From contig CAZOVB010000004.1 in assembly GCA_964583095.1 (NCBI GenBank), positions 1-64,000 on the forward strand: a stretch of DNA of 64,000 bases, read 5' to 3'. The position numbers and the translations under genes are program-made. The stretch comes from CAZOVB01 sp964583095 (GTDB lineage Bacteria; Planctomycetota; Phycisphaerae; SM23-33). Below are positions 1 to 8,898 of the stretch, piece by piece. Position 1 is the first letter of the stretch. Every line of letters begins with the position of its first letter. The notes beneath the pieces were generated by a model that was not told the origin of the DNA, did no database searches, and saw nothing but the letters and a program-made list of their open reading frames with translations.

Positions 1-76
1 GCATCACCCACTCGTAACATCCAAAGCCTTACAACGCAACCGGCTCCTCAGCGGATCCGGGCGGATCCTCTTTGCC

Positions 77-82
77 TATAAT
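77..82 (+). promoter_or_regulatory. possible -10 box upstream of the thioredoxin-fold gene
   Basis: A perfect TATAAT lies 50 bases upstream of the chosen start codon of the first gene. At a 17-base spacing the -35 position reads GATCCG, which is a poor match to TTGACA. This could be a weak or activated sigma-70 promoter. The rest of bases 1-131 shows no gene. Confidence 0.35.
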
Positions 83-131
83 AACATGAAACTTTGCAAC
101 CCGTTTGCCCTGAAAACAGAAAGGTATGGAC

Positions 132-713
132 ATGGCATTTACGCTCGAACTGGGCCACAAGGCCCCGGATTTCTCCCTGCCCGGCGTGGACGGCAAGACA
201 TGGAGCCTGTCGGATTTCGACCAGGCCAAGCTGCTGATCGTCGTCTTCAGCTGCAACCACTGCCCCTTCGTAATCGGCAGCGAGGACCGCATGAATGAGC
301 TCTACCAGAAGTACCAGCCCAAGGGCGTGGAAATGATCGCCATCAACTCCAACGAGCAGGAGAATCATCCGACGGACTCGTTTGATCACATGGTTGAACG
401 GGCCAAGGAAAAAGGCTTCCAGTTCCCGTATGTCCGGGACGCCTCCCAGGAGGTCGCCAAAGCCTACGGCGCCCTGCGAACACCGCACTTTTACGTCTTT
501 GACGCCGAGAGGAAACTGCGGTATACGGGTCGGATGGATGACAATCCCCGCAACCCGGGCCAGGAGACGACCCACGAACTGGCCGACGCCCTCGATGCCC
601 TGCTGGAAGGCAAGGAACCTCCGGTGGCCCTGACCAATCCCATCGGGTGCAACGTGAAGTGGAAAGACCAGGACGCTCACTGGATGCCCCCCGAGGCGTG
701 CGACCTGGTCTGA
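132..713 (+). CDS. thioredoxin-fold (AhpC/TSA-type) redox protein
   Basis: A 193-residue protein with a peroxiredoxin/thioredoxin-like fold. The N-terminal stretch APDFSLPGVDG (about residues 11-21) is typical of AhpC/TSA-type proteins. The active-site region reads FSCNHCPFV, with Cys41 and Cys44 in a CxxC arrangement as in many uncharacterised thioredoxin-family proteins. There is no signal peptide, so a cytoplasmic location is likely. ATG codons at 126 and 132 are in frame; I chose 132 because CAGAAAGG ends 7 bases before it, whereas the 126 codon would touch that ribosome site. It stands alone, with the sigma factor gene 92 bases downstream. The substrate (peroxide or protein disulfide) cannot be told from sequence. 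Confidence 0.85.
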   Translation: MAFTLELGHKAPDFSLPGVDGKTWSLSDFDQAKLLIVVFSCNHCPFVIGSEDRMNELYQKYQPKGVEMIAINSNEQENHPTDSFDHMVERAKEKGFQFPYVRDASQEVAKAYGALRTPHFYVFDAERKLRYTGRMDDNPRNPGQETTHELADALDALLEGKEPPVALTNPIGCNVKWKDQDAHWMPPEACDLV

Positions 714-804
714 GGCCGTGCGGGCCGGCGGATTGGGACGATTTCTTGTCTGCGTGGAGAAATTCCGCGTAATAACCCCCGTGTTTTCTCGTTTGGCCTG
801 ACAC

Positions 805-1383
805 ATGGAACAGCAGCCGTTGGATCAAGCCATCGCCCGGGCTCGCCTTGGCGACCCGGACGCCTTCCGGCAGTTGCTGGATATGTACGGACACAGACTT
901 TACGGCTATTTTTACCGCGCCACCGGTCAGCACCATGAGGCTGAAGATCTGCTCAGCGACCTTTCGCTTCGCCTGGTGAAACGCCTTGGCAAGTATGACG
1001 AGCGCGGGCGCTTCGAGCCCTGGTTGTTCCGGATCGCAGCGAATCTGGTTCGTGACCGGATCCGCCGGTCTCGCAGCAGGCCCAGGCCGGTTTCCCTGTC
1101 GGGGAGCCCAGGCCCGGATGAAAGATCCATCGGTGAGTCGGTGCCCGACGAGCGGGGCAGGCAAGTCGACCACGACCTGGTGCGCAGTGAAGAAAACAGT
1201 CAGTTGCACCGGGCGCTGGAGAAGCTGGACCCGACCTCGCGACAGATGGTCCTGATGCGGCATTTCGGACAGATGAGTTTTCGCGAAATTGCCGAAGAAA
1301 TGGGTTGTCCCCTGGGAACAGCCCTTGCGAAGGTGCATCGGGCGCTCAAGACGCTCCGAAGCACCTTGGAGAAACAGACGTGA
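805..1383 (+). CDS. ECF-type RNA polymerase sigma factor
   Basis: A 192-residue sigma-70 family protein. The region-2 pattern is visible at about residues 15-75 (FRQLLDMYGHRLYGYFYR, then EDLLSDLSLRLVKRL and FEPWLFRIAANLVRDRIRR). Region 4 is at about 130-190 (LDPTSRQMVLMRHFGQMSF, then EIAEEMGCPLGTALAKVHRAL). Length and the lack of regions 1 and 3 fit an ECF sigma factor. Its stop codon overlaps the GTG start of the next gene, so the two are probably co-translated, the usual arrangement for a sigma/anti-sigma pair. The linker between regions 2 and 4 (residues about 90-130) is long, charged and proline-rich. The signal it responds to is unknown. Confidence 0.93.
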   Translation: MEQQPLDQAIARARLGDPDAFRQLLDMYGHRLYGYFYRATGQHHEAEDLLSDLSLRLVKRLGKYDERGRFEPWLFRIAANLVRDRIRRSRSRPRPVSLSGSPGPDERSIGESVPDERGRQVDHDLVRSEENSQLHRALEKLDPTSRQMVLMRHFGQMSFREIAEEMGCPLGTALAKVHRALKTLRSTLEKQT

Positions 1384-1943
1384 ACGTTTCACAGGAAGAC
1401 TATCAACGCGTCGCACGCGTCCTGGACGGCGAGGACCTTTCGCTCTCAGCCGATCAGCGACGACTGCTCGATCAGATACTCCAGGACGAGGATCTGCTGG
1501 AGGACCGCTTGGACGTTCGCACGCCCAAGCCGGCCCTGGATCGCGCATGGCGGCGCATGCAGGGCGGCCTGGCCAGGCCCAGACAGCCTGCCCGCTGGAT
1601 CCTCGCCGCAGCCGGGGCCGCTGCTGCAGCCGCTGCTGCAGCCGTTGTCGCACTGGTTCTGCTTGGGCCTGAGCCGACCGGGCCGACTCGCGGGCCCTCG
1701 GCCCTGACGCTCCCGGAGCCCTCGGCCGAGGACCTCCTTGCCGCACTGGCCGGCGAACCGGAAGATGAACTCATTCGTGAGACCCAGCAGCAGGTGGATG
1801 AACTGGGCTTCCAGGTGAGCCTGGCCCCAGCCGACCCACAAGCGCCCCTTATCGAAGACGTGGATACCCATCTGCTCGAAGCCCAGAGGGAGTTGCAGCA
1901 ACTCCTGGGCGAAATGGTGCAGGATATACCTGAAGAAATCTAA
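1380..1943 (+). CDS. probable membrane anti-sigma factor
   Basis: A 187-residue protein starting at GTG 1380, which overlaps the TGA of the sigma gene; no ATG is suitably placed. Residues 1-70 form a charged cytoplasmic part (SQEDYQRVARVLDGEDLSLS). One very alanine-rich membrane helix follows at about residues 72-95. The rest is an acidic, helical periplasmic domain of about 90 residues. No ZAS zinc motif (HxxxCxxC) is visible. The call as anti-sigma factor rests on the overlap with the ECF sigma gene and the one-helix topology, not on a recognised domain. The alanine run is coded by a repeated GCTGCAGCC pattern. Confidence 0.7.
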   Translation: MNVSQEDYQRVARVLDGEDLSLSADQRRLLDQILQDEDLLEDRLDVRTPKPALDRAWRRMQGGLARPRQPARWILAAAGAAAAAAAAAVVALVLLGPEPTGPTRGPSALTLPEPSAEDLLAALAGEPEDELIRETQQQVDELGFQVSLAPADPQAPLIEDVDTHLLEAQRELQQLLGEMVQDIPEEI

Positions 1944-1967
1944 ACTTCATTACGCTGAGATACACAT

Positions 1968-2648
1968 ATGAGTAAAAGAATTCGAATCCTCGCATTGGCT
2001 ACGCTGGTGGTTTCCTTTACCGGCATCAGCCTGCTGGCCCAATCGCAAGGCAAAGAGAAGGAAAAGGACTCCTCCGACAAGCAAGCCCAACCCCACAAGG
2101 GCCAAGCAAAACAGCGAAGCCCCCGGAATCGGGTCTCGGAGGAGAAGGAGCAGCAGGTCCTCAAATTCCTCAAAAACAAGAAGCCTGCCCTGCACAAGCA
2201 GCTTCTGCAAATCAAGGCGAACAGCCCCCGGAGATACTACTGGCTGATCCTCGAGCAATCCCGCTGGCTCCAGCGGTATGAAACCATGCCCGCCGAGGTC
2301 CGCCAGGCCATGCTCACCCAGTATGATCAGAGGCTGCGAATCCTGCAGCTTCGAAGAGCCGCCGCACAGGCTCGACGCCAGAAGGACCAGCCGGAGCTGG
2401 AGAAGATCGAGCAGCAACTGGAAGTCTCGGTGGCTGAGCATTTCGATGCTTCCCAGATTATTCGGAAACACACCCTTGAGGTGCTCCGGAAACGAATCGA
2501 GAGCATCCAAGAGGAGATCAAGTCCCGCGACCGGCGCCGCAAGCAACTGATCCAGGACGAGATCAACAACATCGTTCGACCCCAGAGCAACCGGCGCAGA
2601 AGCGCGAGCAAGCAGCCACCCCGGCAAGAGCCGTCCGACCAGGGCTGA
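1968..2648 (+). CDS. secreted helical protein of the sigma-factor operon
   Basis: A 226-residue protein with a signal peptide at about residues 1-24 (LALATLVVSFTGISLLAQ). A Lys/Glu-rich linker follows, then a long, highly charged helical domain rich in Gln, Arg and Glu, with coiled-coil potential from about residue 60 to 200. It lies 24 bases after the anti-sigma gene and is probably in the same operon. The overall look (small, periplasmic, helical, next to an ECF sigma) resembles Spy/CpxP/ZraP-like stress sensors, but I see no decisive motif. Its last 46 codons lie inside the first copy of a perfect 254-bp tandem duplication, so a detached second copy of its 3' end follows the gene. Confidence 0.75.
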   Translation: MSKRIRILALATLVVSFTGISLLAQSQGKEKEKDSSDKQAQPHKGQAKQRSPRNRVSEEKEQQVLKFLKNKKPALHKQLLQIKANSPRRYYWLILEQSRWLQRYETMPAEVRQAMLTQYDQRLRILQLRRAAAQARRQKDQPELEKIEQQLEVSVAEHFDASQIIRKHTLEVLRKRIESIQEEIKSRDRRRKQLIQDEINNIVRPQSNRRRSASKQPPRQEPSDQG

Positions 2649-3017
2649 GAGCCTTCACAATCCCGATTGAGGACTCCGGGCCTCCGACCTTTTGCCGTAC
2701 GACTGGGTCGGGGGCTCTTTCTCTTGCACCGCTTGCCGAATCAGTGACGGGCGACCAGGAAGAAGAGGAGATCAAGTCCCGCGACCGGCGCCGCAAGCAA
2801 CTGATCCAGGACGAGATCAACAACATCGTTCGACCCCAGAGCAACCGGCGCAGAAGCGCGAGCAAGCAGCCACCCCGGCAAGAGCCGTCCGACCAGGGCT
2901 GAGAGCCTTCACAATCCCGATTGAGGACTCCGGGCCTCCGACCTTTTGCCGTACGACTGGGTCGGGGGCTCTTTCTCTTGCACCGCTTGCCGAATCAGTG
3001 ACGGGCGACCAGGAAGA
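2509..3017. repeat. perfect 254-bp tandem duplication
   Basis: Bases 2509-2762 and 2763-3016 are identical as far as I can read, and base 3017 continues the match. Each unit holds the last 46 codons and stop of the upstream plus-strand gene, the roughly 92-bp intergenic space, and the last few codons plus stop of the convergent minus-strand gene. The breakpoint micro-homology is short (AAGA). Both genes keep intact ends; the extra copy just lengthens the intergenic space. This is either a very recent duplication or an assembly artefact. Confidence 0.95.
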
Positions 3018-5025
3018 TCGCATCGTTCGGGCCCAGCGTCAGTTCCTTTTCCACAAGTTGGCCGTTGTTGTGCTCGGGGGATTGTCCCTCACGCCCCACG
3101 ATGCGCTGGAACTGACGATCCGGGCAGATCGTTTCGAGGTCGAAGGTGTAGGGGCTCTTGGCCGGGTTGACCAGCACCAGGCCGTTCTCGAACAGCCGGT
3201 AACAGGCGTCGATGGCCGCGTAGAGACGGATTTCCTCGATCCAGACCGTCTGGCCGGTCTCGAATTCAAAGTCCAGATCGATCTTTCCCAGGGGAAGGTC
3301 CGCCCAGGAGAAGGTGTTGACGAACTTGTCGTCCAGAAAGTAGGCGTGTCGGCGCTGACGCGTCCCGTACCGGACGTCACCTCCCACGACGGGCTGGGAG
3401 TCCCGCATGGCGGTGATGAACATCAGGCGTTTGCCCTCGGCGGGATAGCCGGGCATGGGGTTGCCCCGGGCGACCAGGGCGAGCATGAGATCCGGCGTTT
3501 GCAGCTGGATGTCCTTGAGTCGCAGCCTCGGGCTAAGTGACGGATCGTCCGAGTCGATGCGGAGCGAGTCGTTTTCGATGGCTGCCCTGCCGTCGAAGAT
3601 CTCAAGCTTCTCCAGCAGGGCCTGCGTCGGCGGGGTGCCCAGGCCCTGAAGAATCTCCGGGGCCTGCATCCCCAGGCGAACCACCGGGCCAAGCGGCTCG
3701 CCCAGCCACCCCGGGCCCGACTGACCGCCGAGGACCAGTTCGTCCCAGTCGTCGGGGGTCTGGCCGGCCGGGCCTCCAAAGAGCCGCGTGGCCCCCCCTG
3801 CGCGGGTCCCCACGGCGATGCCCGAACCGGACATCACCGCCGCTGCCATAGCAATACGAACAGCCCCGTCGGTCATCTTGGGGTGTCGCTTGGTCAGCAA
3901 AACATAGCTCAGGCAGGGCTTTGCGCCCTGGGCGTTCCAATACAGGTGTGTGTTGAGCGGATGGCCCCACTGGGCGTGGCCGTCGTCGTCGATCTGGAGC
4001 CCCTCGCTCTCGATGCCGTTGAGGATCCCGAACGACCGCTGCCCGTGCCACCAACCCGCGTCGGCCAAAATCAGCCGATCTTCGCCCATCTTCTCCCGCA
4101 AGTCCCGCGTGAATTCCAGAACGCCCACGCCGTAGCTGTCCACGCCATCGAAAACGCCCATGTCGCCCAGGCCGTCGCCGTCGCAGTCGGGCTGCTTGTT
4201 GCCTCCCGGCTCGATGCCCTGGAGATAGTAGTACGGGTGGTTGTAGAGCGAACTGAAGAGCACGTCGAACTCCAGCCCGTCGTACCTGGCCAGGGGACCC
4301 CGCGGGCCGAAGGTGAAGTGAATCCACTCGGCCAGGACGTCGGCGCAGGTCTTTCCGTTCTCGTCGCGAGGGCAGTGGGTGGAATAGTTGTAGAACCACA
4401 TCAGGTTGTTCTGGCGGCCGTTCCAGGGACCCTCGATCACGTGCGGCGCCACATACGCCCGTCCGCCGGCAAAGCCGATCGGCTCGGTGCCGTGACAGCC
4501 CCGGCGGATGGTGATGGTTCCCCTGCCCGGGTCGATGTCGACCAGTTGCACCTGCTCGCTTCGGTGCCAGTCGGGTTTTCCCTGTTCATCCAGTTCGCAG
4601 AGACCCAGGTCTTCCCCGCGGTCGAAATACCGCCCGGTGTAGAGGGTGAAGAGGCTCGTGTCACTGACCTCGATCTCGCTCACCCCGTAATGCTCCTCGG
4701 GAACGTCGGTAAGAACCGTCGCCCCGTTGGTGTAGAGCCAGTGCCCGGCGAAGAAACCCTCCCGGTCGTAGCCGGGATCGCGCGCGTTGCCGTTGAAGTG
4801 CAGCAGCACCATCTGCTCGGGATGTTCCTGCTTGAAACGCGTGTAGGCTCGGACGTGCAGAAGACTGCGGTCGGATTTCTCCTCGGCCAGGGCCTTGCCC
4901 TGCACGCCCCAGAGGCCCTCGAACTCCCGGGCCCATTGCTCGTAGCCGTCGTAATACTGCACCTGCTCGGTCGAGCGGAAGTAGAACGCCTTGGGAAAGC
5001 GGTTTCGCAACATGTAGAGATTCAT
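2995..5025 (-). CDS. large protein of unknown specificity, possible glycoside hydrolase
   Basis: A 676-residue protein without a clear signal peptide, preceded by GAGG about 7 bases before ATG. I do not recognise the family with certainty. The middle part looks like an (alpha/beta) barrel: YDGLEFDVLFSSLYNHPYYY at about residue 245, ILADAGWWHGQRSFGILNG at about 320, and ESEGLQIDDDGHAQWGH soon after, with conserved-looking Asp/Glu/Trp/His residues. The C-terminal 200 residues look beta-rich and carbohydrate-binding-like (VWIEEIRLY, then DACYRLFENGLVLVNP). A carbohydrate-active enzyme is the best guess. It is convergent with the sigma-factor operon, and its last codons lie in the tandem duplication. 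Confidence 0.65.
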   Translation of the reverse strand: MNLYMLRNRFPKAFYFRSTEQVQYYDGYEQWAREFEGLWGVQGKALAEEKSDRSLLHVRAYTRFKQEHPEQMVLLHFNGNARDPGYDREGFFAGHWLYTNGATVLTDVPEEHYGVSEIEVSDTSLFTLYTGRYFDRGEDLGLCELDEQGKPDWHRSEQVQLVDIDPGRGTITIRRGCHGTEPIGFAGGRAYVAPHVIEGPWNGRQNNLMWFYNYSTHCPRDENGKTCADVLAEWIHFTFGPRGPLARYDGLEFDVLFSSLYNHPYYYLQGIEPGGNKQPDCDGDGLGDMGVFDGVDSYGVGVLEFTRDLREKMGEDRLILADAGWWHGQRSFGILNGIESEGLQIDDDGHAQWGHPLNTHLYWNAQGAKPCLSYVLLTKRHPKMTDGAVRIAMAAAVMSGSGIAVGTRAGGATRLFGGPAGQTPDDWDELVLGGQSGPGWLGEPLGPVVRLGMQAPEILQGLGTPPTQALLEKLEIFDGRAAIENDSLRIDSDDPSLSPRLRLKDIQLQTPDLMLALVARGNPMPGYPAEGKRLMFITAMRDSQPVVGGDVRYGTRQRRHAYFLDDKFVNTFSWADLPLGKIDLDFEFETGQTVWIEEIRLYAAIDACYRLFENGLVLVNPAKSPYTFDLETICPDRQFQRIVGREGQSPEHNNGQLVEKELTLGPNDAIFLVARH

Positions 5026-5149
5026 AGGGTGCCTCGCGTGAGTTGGGATATTCGGATTCTATGCCGGAAATTACCCCCAACCTGCCCGACGTGCAATCGG
5101 CACTTGCCCTTTTTGCATTCAAAGCGATCCGCCCCCCCGGGCTTCGCGG

Positions 5150-6790
5150 TCAGTTGGGCCATTCGGTGAAGACACCCACCAGGGGCCTCTTACGCTGGAA
5201 CTCCTCGATGGCCTCGTCGGTAATCTCCATATCGAACATGTTGATGCAGCGCAAGGCCTTGCACCGGGCCAGGGGCGCAAGCCCCTTTTGGGTCACGTTG
5301 GTCTCGTAGATGTCCAGCGTATTGAGGCGTTCCAGTTCAGCAAGGGCGGGCAAGCCCTCGTCGCTTACCTGCGTGTAGGCAAGGTTAAGCAAGACAAGCT
5401 TGTCCAGCCCGGCCAGGTGAGACAGGCCCGCGTCGGTAATCTCCCCGCCGATCCAGAGAGTTTGCAGGCCTTTCAGCTTGCCGATGTGGGCCAGGCCCTC
5501 ATCGCTGATGCCGCAGTCGCTCAGATACAACTCTTCCAGATTCTCCAGGCCCTTCAGCGCGGCGAGCCCGGCGTCGGTGAACGAGTGATCGGTCAGGCTC
5601 AAGCTGCGCAGGTTCCTGAGCTTTGCCAGCCTGGCAAGGTCCGCATCATCCAACGGATTCAAGGTTTCGGGCTCCTGTGCTTCGTAGTTGAATCTCGCCC
5701 AAAGGTCCAGCCTCTCAAGCTGGGGCATCTTCTCCAGAACAGGGACCAGTTGAGCCGAGAGGAAGAAATCGTAAAGAATCAGGTGTCGCAGGTTTGGAAA
5801 AGCCCCCAGGTGCCGCAGGTCCTCCTGCTGCATGTTCACATCCGTCAGGGCCAGGTATTCCAGATTCTTCAGACGGGTAAGGACCGGCAAACTCTCGGCT
5901 GACAGGGACGTCTCCGAAAGATCCAGCCAGGTCAGACTCTCCATCGAGGCCAGCGTCTTGGCCGAGGCATCCGTGATCCCCGCTCCAAGGGCCAGGTCGC
6001 GAGGATCCTTGAGATTCTTGAGCTGAGCGACCCCGGCGTCGGTAACCAGCGTGTCGACCAGATAAAGCTTCCGAAGGTTCTTCATCTGCGAGAGAGTCCC
6101 CAAACCCGCGTCGCTCAGGTACGATCCGCTGAGATCCAGTTGCTTCAGATGCTCAAACTCCTTGAGCAGCGCTGCCCCCTTGTCGGTGACCGGGGCCCCG
6201 TCCAGGTAGAGGGCTTGGAGCTTCTTGAGGGGCTTGAGGTGTTTGAGCCCCCCATCGGTAACCCGGAGCCAACTCAGGAAGAGCGTACGAAGCTCGGTCA
6301 TCTGCGAAAGGTGCTGGAGTCCGCGATCGGTCACGAGCGTATCGGAGAGTTGCAGGGTCTCAAGCTTCGTCAGGCCGGCCAGGTGGGCCAGCTCCCTGTC
6401 GCGGATGTCGGAAAGGCCCAGAAGAAGGTGTTGCAGGTTCGACAACTCTCCCACAGCGCGGAGGTGCTCCTCCTTGAGGGGGATTCCCGAAAGCTGCAGA
6501 CCGGGGATTTTCTTGGCTTTGGCTTCGTCGACGAGCTGCTTCATCGTCGTCCGGCCGATCGGCTCTGCCAACCAGGTCCCCTCGGCCGGGACGGCCAGGG
6601 GCTCCTCTGCCGGCGTGGTTCCCACAACCACCAGCCAATTCAAGCTGTTCTCGTCCGTCCGCCAGACCATCAGCTCGAGCGAAGAGTTAAAGGTTTGGCC
6701 CTGTTGGTCTTCCGGCTCCTGGGCCCCGGCGGGGGCGCAGCAGAGAATGAGGTAGACAGCGGCCAGACAGGGCAGGCTGGTGCGGGTCAT
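5150..6790 (-). CDS. secreted leucine-rich-repeat protein (paralogue 1)
   Basis: A 546-residue protein with a signal peptide (residues 1-23, ending PAGAQ). It carries about 16-18 LRRs of 23-25 residues with the pattern LxxLxxLxLxxTxVTDxGLxxL, as in repeats reading LVTDAGVAQL and SFTDAGLAAL. This 'ITDAGL' style is typical of planctomycete LRR proteins, which likely mediate protein-protein contacts outside the cytoplasm. It is a paralogue of the next gene: the first 45 residues (EPEDQQGQTFNSSLELMV) and the 5' flank are nearly the same. No catalytic domain or anchor is visible. The partner is unknown. Confidence 0.88.
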   Translation of the reverse strand: MTRTSLPCLAAVYLILCCAPAGAQEPEDQQGQTFNSSLELMVWRTDENSLNWLVVVGTTPAEEPLAVPAEGTWLAEPIGRTTMKQLVDEAKAKKIPGLQLSGIPLKEEHLRAVGELSNLQHLLLGLSDIRDRELAHLAGLTKLETLQLSDTLVTDRGLQHLSQMTELRTLFLSWLRVTDGGLKHLKPLKKLQALYLDGAPVTDKGAALLKEFEHLKQLDLSGSYLSDAGLGTLSQMKNLRKLYLVDTLVTDAGVAQLKNLKDPRDLALGAGITDASAKTLASMESLTWLDLSETSLSAESLPVLTRLKNLEYLALTDVNMQQEDLRHLGAFPNLRHLILYDFFLSAQLVPVLEKMPQLERLDLWARFNYEAQEPETLNPLDDADLARLAKLRNLRSLSLTDHSFTDAGLAALKGLENLEELYLSDCGISDEGLAHIGKLKGLQTLWIGGEITDAGLSHLAGLDKLVLLNLAYTQVSDEGLPALAELERLNTLDIYETNVTQKGLAPLARCKALRCINMFDMEITDEAIEEFQRKRPLVGVFTEWPN

Positions 6791-6830
6791 GGGCGTTTCC
6801 TCCCGATGTCGGTTCGGTGTGTGGACATGG

Positions 6831-8600
6831 CTATTCTCCCGACGGCTTGGCTGGGGCAGGATGGATTCTCATCCCCGGACGCTGTTGGGAAAGCTTCTGC
6901 AGTCCCTCCGCGGTCACGCGGGTGCTCCGAAGATGCACGGACCGAAGGGATTTCATTTCAGCCAGGGCTTCCAGGCAGTTGTCTGTAACTTGTGTCTTCG
7001 AGAGGTTCAGAATCTCCAGATCCCCAAGAGCACTCAGGTGAGCAATCCCTTTGTCCGTGACCCTCGTCTGCGCAAGACCCAGGTAAGTCAGCTTGTGCAG
7101 CCGGGAGATGTGTTCCAATCCCGCGTCGGTAAATGCAGATCGCCGAAGGCTGATTTGCCTGATCCGGTCCTCGGGGTCAAAAGCGGCAAAGCCTTCCCCC
7201 GTGATCCAGGTTCCAACCAGGTGCAGATTTCGAAGGTGCTTGGCCTTTGCCACGTGCTCCAGGCCCGCGTCTGTAATCGAACCGGCTGGAGCTGTGGCAG
7301 TTTGCTTCCAGGCCGGCTCAGGTATCCCGTCTTCCGGGTATTCCTCCATACCCAGAAACAACGTCCATAGGTTCCTGAGCCCCTCCAGATGCCGCAACCC
7401 CTCGTTGGTGACCTTTGTCTCCCGAAGATCGAGTATTTCCAGTTGGGAAAGGCTCCCGATCCAGGGCATGTTCTCGTCGCAAGCCCCGGTGGATTGCAGG
7501 TCCAGAATCCTCAATTTCTTCAGGTTCCTGAGGTGGGCCAACCCGACTTGGGTCACCGGGGTCTTGGAAAGGTTCAGCCTCTTTAGCAGGGTGGATTTTG
7601 AAAGCAGAGCCAGGCCCTTGTCGGTAATGGAGGTAGAAGACAGGTCCAGGCCCTCGAAAGCCTCGATCTTCTCCAGGCCCGACAGGCCCTTATCCGAGAC
7701 CGCGGAGCGGGAAACGTCCAGAACCCTCAGGCTCTTGCTCTTTCCGATGACCTGCATGCCGGCATCGGTGAGGCCCCCTCCAATGCGAAGCTCGCGAAGA
7801 CGGGGCAGGCTCAGCAGATGAGCCAACCCTTCAACGGTCAGATCGGAGGAGCAGATCTCCAGAACACGCAACTTCTCCAGTTCGCAGAGCCGTTCCAGGT
7901 TTGCGTCATCAATCGGTGAAGAAAAGGGCAATCGGAGCTCTTCCAGGTTCTCCAGCTCTAACAGGATGTCGATCAAGGGTTCCGGGTTTTGAGGAAGGCG
8001 GAGTCCGGTGAGATTCAGCGACCGGAGCTTTGGAAAACCTTTGAACACCTCCAGATCTTGCGTTTCCGGGCGGTACCAGCCGCATGAGGCAAAGGAAAGT
8101 TTCTCCAGTTGGACTTTGTCTTCGAGAGGAGCCAGGTCCGTAAGTTTCACGGGAACAAGATAGAATCGCAGTTCTTCCATGGACTTTGAGCCGGCGAGCG
8201 TGGAAAGCCCCTCGGCGCGGAACCCGTAGCCATAAAGCTGAAGCACGCGCATGTGTTCCATCGCGGCCACCTCTTTCAGGATCTCCGGAGAGAGGAAATC
8301 CTCAGAGAGGTAAAGGGCGGGAATCCTGTGCTGCATCACTTCCCTGCGCAGTTCAGGCCATGTGACGTCTTTTCCCGGGGCGACCCCCCATACAGCTCCG
8401 CCAGGGATGGACACGGGGTCTTTGGACGGAGTTTCGCCGATCAACTTGCCCACGGCCACATGGTTGAAAACGAAGACCGTCAGCTCGAGCGAAGAGTTGA
8501 AGGTTCGGCCCTGTTGGTCTTCCGGCTCCTGGGCCCGGGCGGGGGCGGAGCAGAGAGGAAGCACAACGGCGGCCAGGCAAAAGAGAGTGCAGCGGGTCAT
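6831..8600 (-). CDS. secreted leucine-rich-repeat protein (paralogue 2)
   Basis: A 589-residue protein. The frame stays open upstream to 9692, but I start it at ATG 8600: that gives a signal peptide matching its neighbour (CLAAVVLPLCSAPARAQ) and avoids overlap with hydB. After EPEDQQGRTFNSSLELTV there is a divergent region, then LRRs with the pattern ITDAGLxx and VSDKGLSGL through to the C-terminus. It lies 40 bases upstream of paralogue 1 in the same direction, so they may be co-transcribed. It appears more diverged in its N-terminal repeats. Function unknown; probably periplasmic or surface protein binding. Confidence 0.88.
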   Translation of the reverse strand: MTRCTLFCLAAVVLPLCSAPARAQEPEDQQGRTFNSSLELTVFVFNHVAVGKLIGETPSKDPVSIPGGAVWGVAPGKDVTWPELRREVMQHRIPALYLSEDFLSPEILKEVAAMEHMRVLQLYGYGFRAEGLSTLAGSKSMEELRFYLVPVKLTDLAPLEDKVQLEKLSFASCGWYRPETQDLEVFKGFPKLRSLNLTGLRLPQNPEPLIDILLELENLEELRLPFSSPIDDANLERLCELEKLRVLEICSSDLTVEGLAHLLSLPRLRELRIGGGLTDAGMQVIGKSKSLRVLDVSRSAVSDKGLSGLEKIEAFEGLDLSSTSITDKGLALLSKSTLLKRLNLSKTPVTQVGLAHLRNLKKLRILDLQSTGACDENMPWIGSLSQLEILDLRETKVTNEGLRHLEGLRNLWTLFLGMEEYPEDGIPEPAWKQTATAPAGSITDAGLEHVAKAKHLRNLHLVGTWITGEGFAAFDPEDRIRQISLRRSAFTDAGLEHISRLHKLTYLGLAQTRVTDKGIAHLSALGDLEILNLSKTQVTDNCLEALAEMKSLRSVHLRSTRVTAEGLQKLSQQRPGMRIHPAPAKPSGE

Positions 8601-8807
8601 GGGCGGTTTCCTCCCGATATCGATGGGTCCCTGGCAGCGCGGCCAACTGCTGCAGCCTGCGAGCCGGGCTGTCTTATGCGATCTGACGAAAACCATTCTC
8701 CTTCCACCGACGATGCGGTGCAAGTCCAAACCCGTACCGAAGGGAAAGGGCCGATGGCAGAATCCGCCGTTGGAGCAGTTGTAAATGCTCCCCCAAGCTG
8801 CTAGAGT

Positions 8808-8819
8808 CCCTACGTAGGG
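8808..8819. promoter_or_regulatory. palindrome upstream of the hydrogenase operon
   Basis: CCCTACGTAGGG is a perfect 12-bp palindrome, 79 bases before hydB, in the 298-bp space between the divergent LRR and hydrogenase operons. It could be an operator for the hydBAC promoter, but I recognise no consensus (it is not Rex-like or FNR-like). No other clear feature is seen in 8601-8898. Confidence 0.3.
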
Positions 8820-8898
8820 GAGCGGACGCCAAGGTCGCAGGCGCGGCCGGGCGCCTGAGGTCCTTTCGGAACGAACCAGACCCGTAGAGGCTTGATCC

